A stretch of 5,067 bases of DNA from Actinomycetes bacterium (lineage in GTDB: Bacteria; Actinomycetota; Acidimicrobiia; Acidimicrobiales; Acidimicrobiaceae). The notes beneath the pieces were generated by a model that saw only the letters and a program-made list of their open reading frames with translations, had not been told where the DNA came from and made no database searches. The stretch lies in NCBI GenBank assembly GCA_021792075.1, contig JAJYVK010000167.1, positions 1 through 5,067 of the forward strand, given 5' to 3'. Positions 4,464 to 5,067 of the stretch are shown in pieces (within the stretch, counting starts at the first letter, position 1; each line of letters begins with the position of its first letter). The position numbers and the translations under genes are program-made.

Positions 4464-5067
4464 CTACGACGGGCGCCCAATCCTGACTCGCCATACCTTG
4501 GGTCCGCCCTCCAGGTAGTCCCACGTGAACTGCCCGCGGTATTCCGCCTCGAACTGGTATTGAAGCGGCTTTGGATCGTGGTCGTTTATCAAGAGAAAGC
4601 CCCTACCCGGCGAAAGGGCCCGGTAAGCGGCAAATATCTCGGCGTGCCGCTGTGCGGGAGCAAGAGTGCGAACATCCAACTCCTTATCGACGTTCGCGTT
4701 GCGGTTCGCGCTTAGGGTGACAGGCTCGCTATTTCGCAGATCGATCAGCCTGTGAAGAGCCGCCGTGGCCCTGTTGGCCAAATCCGGCCTTTCGTGCTCC
4801 AGCACAGCCCACGCTGAAGCTGTTAAGCGAGAGGCAAGATCCCTCTGGCCGGATCGAGCAAGTTCTTTCGTTGAATCCAAAAGCAGTACCAAAAGGGATG
4901 CGGCTGGATCACTCTTCTCCGACCCGGATAGGGCAGAAGACTCTTTGGCGGCCTCGAACAGTTCGTGCATCTCGCTGAGAACGAGCCGCAGGTCCACGTC
5001 CTGCGAGCCAAGCAATTTGGGAAGAATGAGGTCGTTTTCCTTGGCAACATGCTTAGAGAAGAGCGCA
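4464..5067 (-). CDS. hemerythrin-like domain fused to DUF2249 domain (5' end outside window)
   Basis: The frame is open from the right edge to the TAG at 4464-4466, giving 200 visible residues. At the edge it reads LFSKHVAKENDLILPKLL, the last helix of a hemerythrin-like domain; the His and Glu of HVAKE are the usual di-iron ligands of an H-x3-E pair. A helical, Ala/Leu-rich middle (visible residues about 40-125) follows. The C-terminus is a full DUF2249 domain: LDVRTLAPAQRHAEIF, FLLINDHDPKPLQYQFEAE, GQFTWDYLEGGPKVWRVRIGR. Hemerythrin-DUF2249 proteins are thought to sense or bind O2 or NO, or to help repair iron centres; none of this is shown for this protein. The TTG at 5015 is not the real start because the homologous frame continues past it. 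The gene converges on the NnrS/oxidase-like gene across the 26-bp palindrome. Confidence 0.85.
   Translation of the reverse strand, partial: ALFSKHVAKENDLILPKLLGSQDVDLRLVLSEMHELFEAAKESSALSGSEKSDPAASLLVLLLDSTKELARSGQRDLASRLTASAWAVLEHERPDLANRATAALHRLIDLRNSEPVTLSANRNANVDKELDVRTLAPAQRHAEIFAAYRALSPGRGFLLINDHDPKPLQYQFEAEYRGQFTWDYLEGGPKVWRVRIGRPS

Noticed and set aside
3493..4518. Plus-strand open frame of 341 codons
   Set aside because: It overlaps the membrane protein gene in another frame, and its Arg/Cys/Ser-rich composition is typical of an out-of-frame reading.

Overview
The window is bacterial, with a GC content in the mid-50s by eye, clear Shine-Dalgarno (SD) sequences and several GTG or TTG starts. 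It carries seven or eight chromosomal-type genes, of which the first and last run off the window. No RNA gene, CRISPR array, insertion sequence or phage gene was seen. The taxon cannot be fixed from the sequence alone. The mix of a dihydroxyphthalate-decarboxylase-like protein, DUF2249/hemerythrin proteins and an Ala/Ser/Thr-rich anchored protein would fit a moderate-GC actinomycete, possibly an acidophilic Acidimicrobiia member; this is a guess.

Left part (2-1525): the 3' end of a gene for a 4,5-dihydroxyphthalate decarboxylase / NMT1-type binding-protein homologue runs rightward. It converges on a leftward pair: a secreted or membrane-anchored protein of unknown function with a Ser/Thr/Ala linker, and downstream of it a four-helix DoxX-like membrane protein. 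About 390 bases without a convincing gene follow (1526-1911).

Right part (1912-5067): a leftward three-gene cluster encodes a DUF2249 protein, a DUF59/MIP18 (SufT/PaaD-like) Fe-S assembly factor and a DUF488 protein. The first two genes are tightly coupled: the SD of the second gene is the last two Arg codons of the first. Divergent from this cluster is a gene for a polytopic membrane protein of the NnrS / orphan heme-copper-oxidase-subunit-I-like type. It converges, across a perfect 26-bp palindrome, on the 3' part of a hemerythrin-DUF2249 fusion gene that enters from the right edge.

The 193-bp divergent intergenic region is the most informative regulatory spot. An 18-bp inverted repeat lies between and overlaps two good sigma-70-like promoters facing opposite ways, so one regulator could control both the DUF2249-DUF59-DUF488 cluster and the membrane protein. 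Di-iron hemerythrin, Fe-S assembly factor, two DUF2249 domains and an NnrS-like membrane protein together suggest a locus for nitric oxide or oxygen stress, Fe-S repair, or micro-oxic respiration. That role is inferred from family associations and is not shown directly by the sequence.
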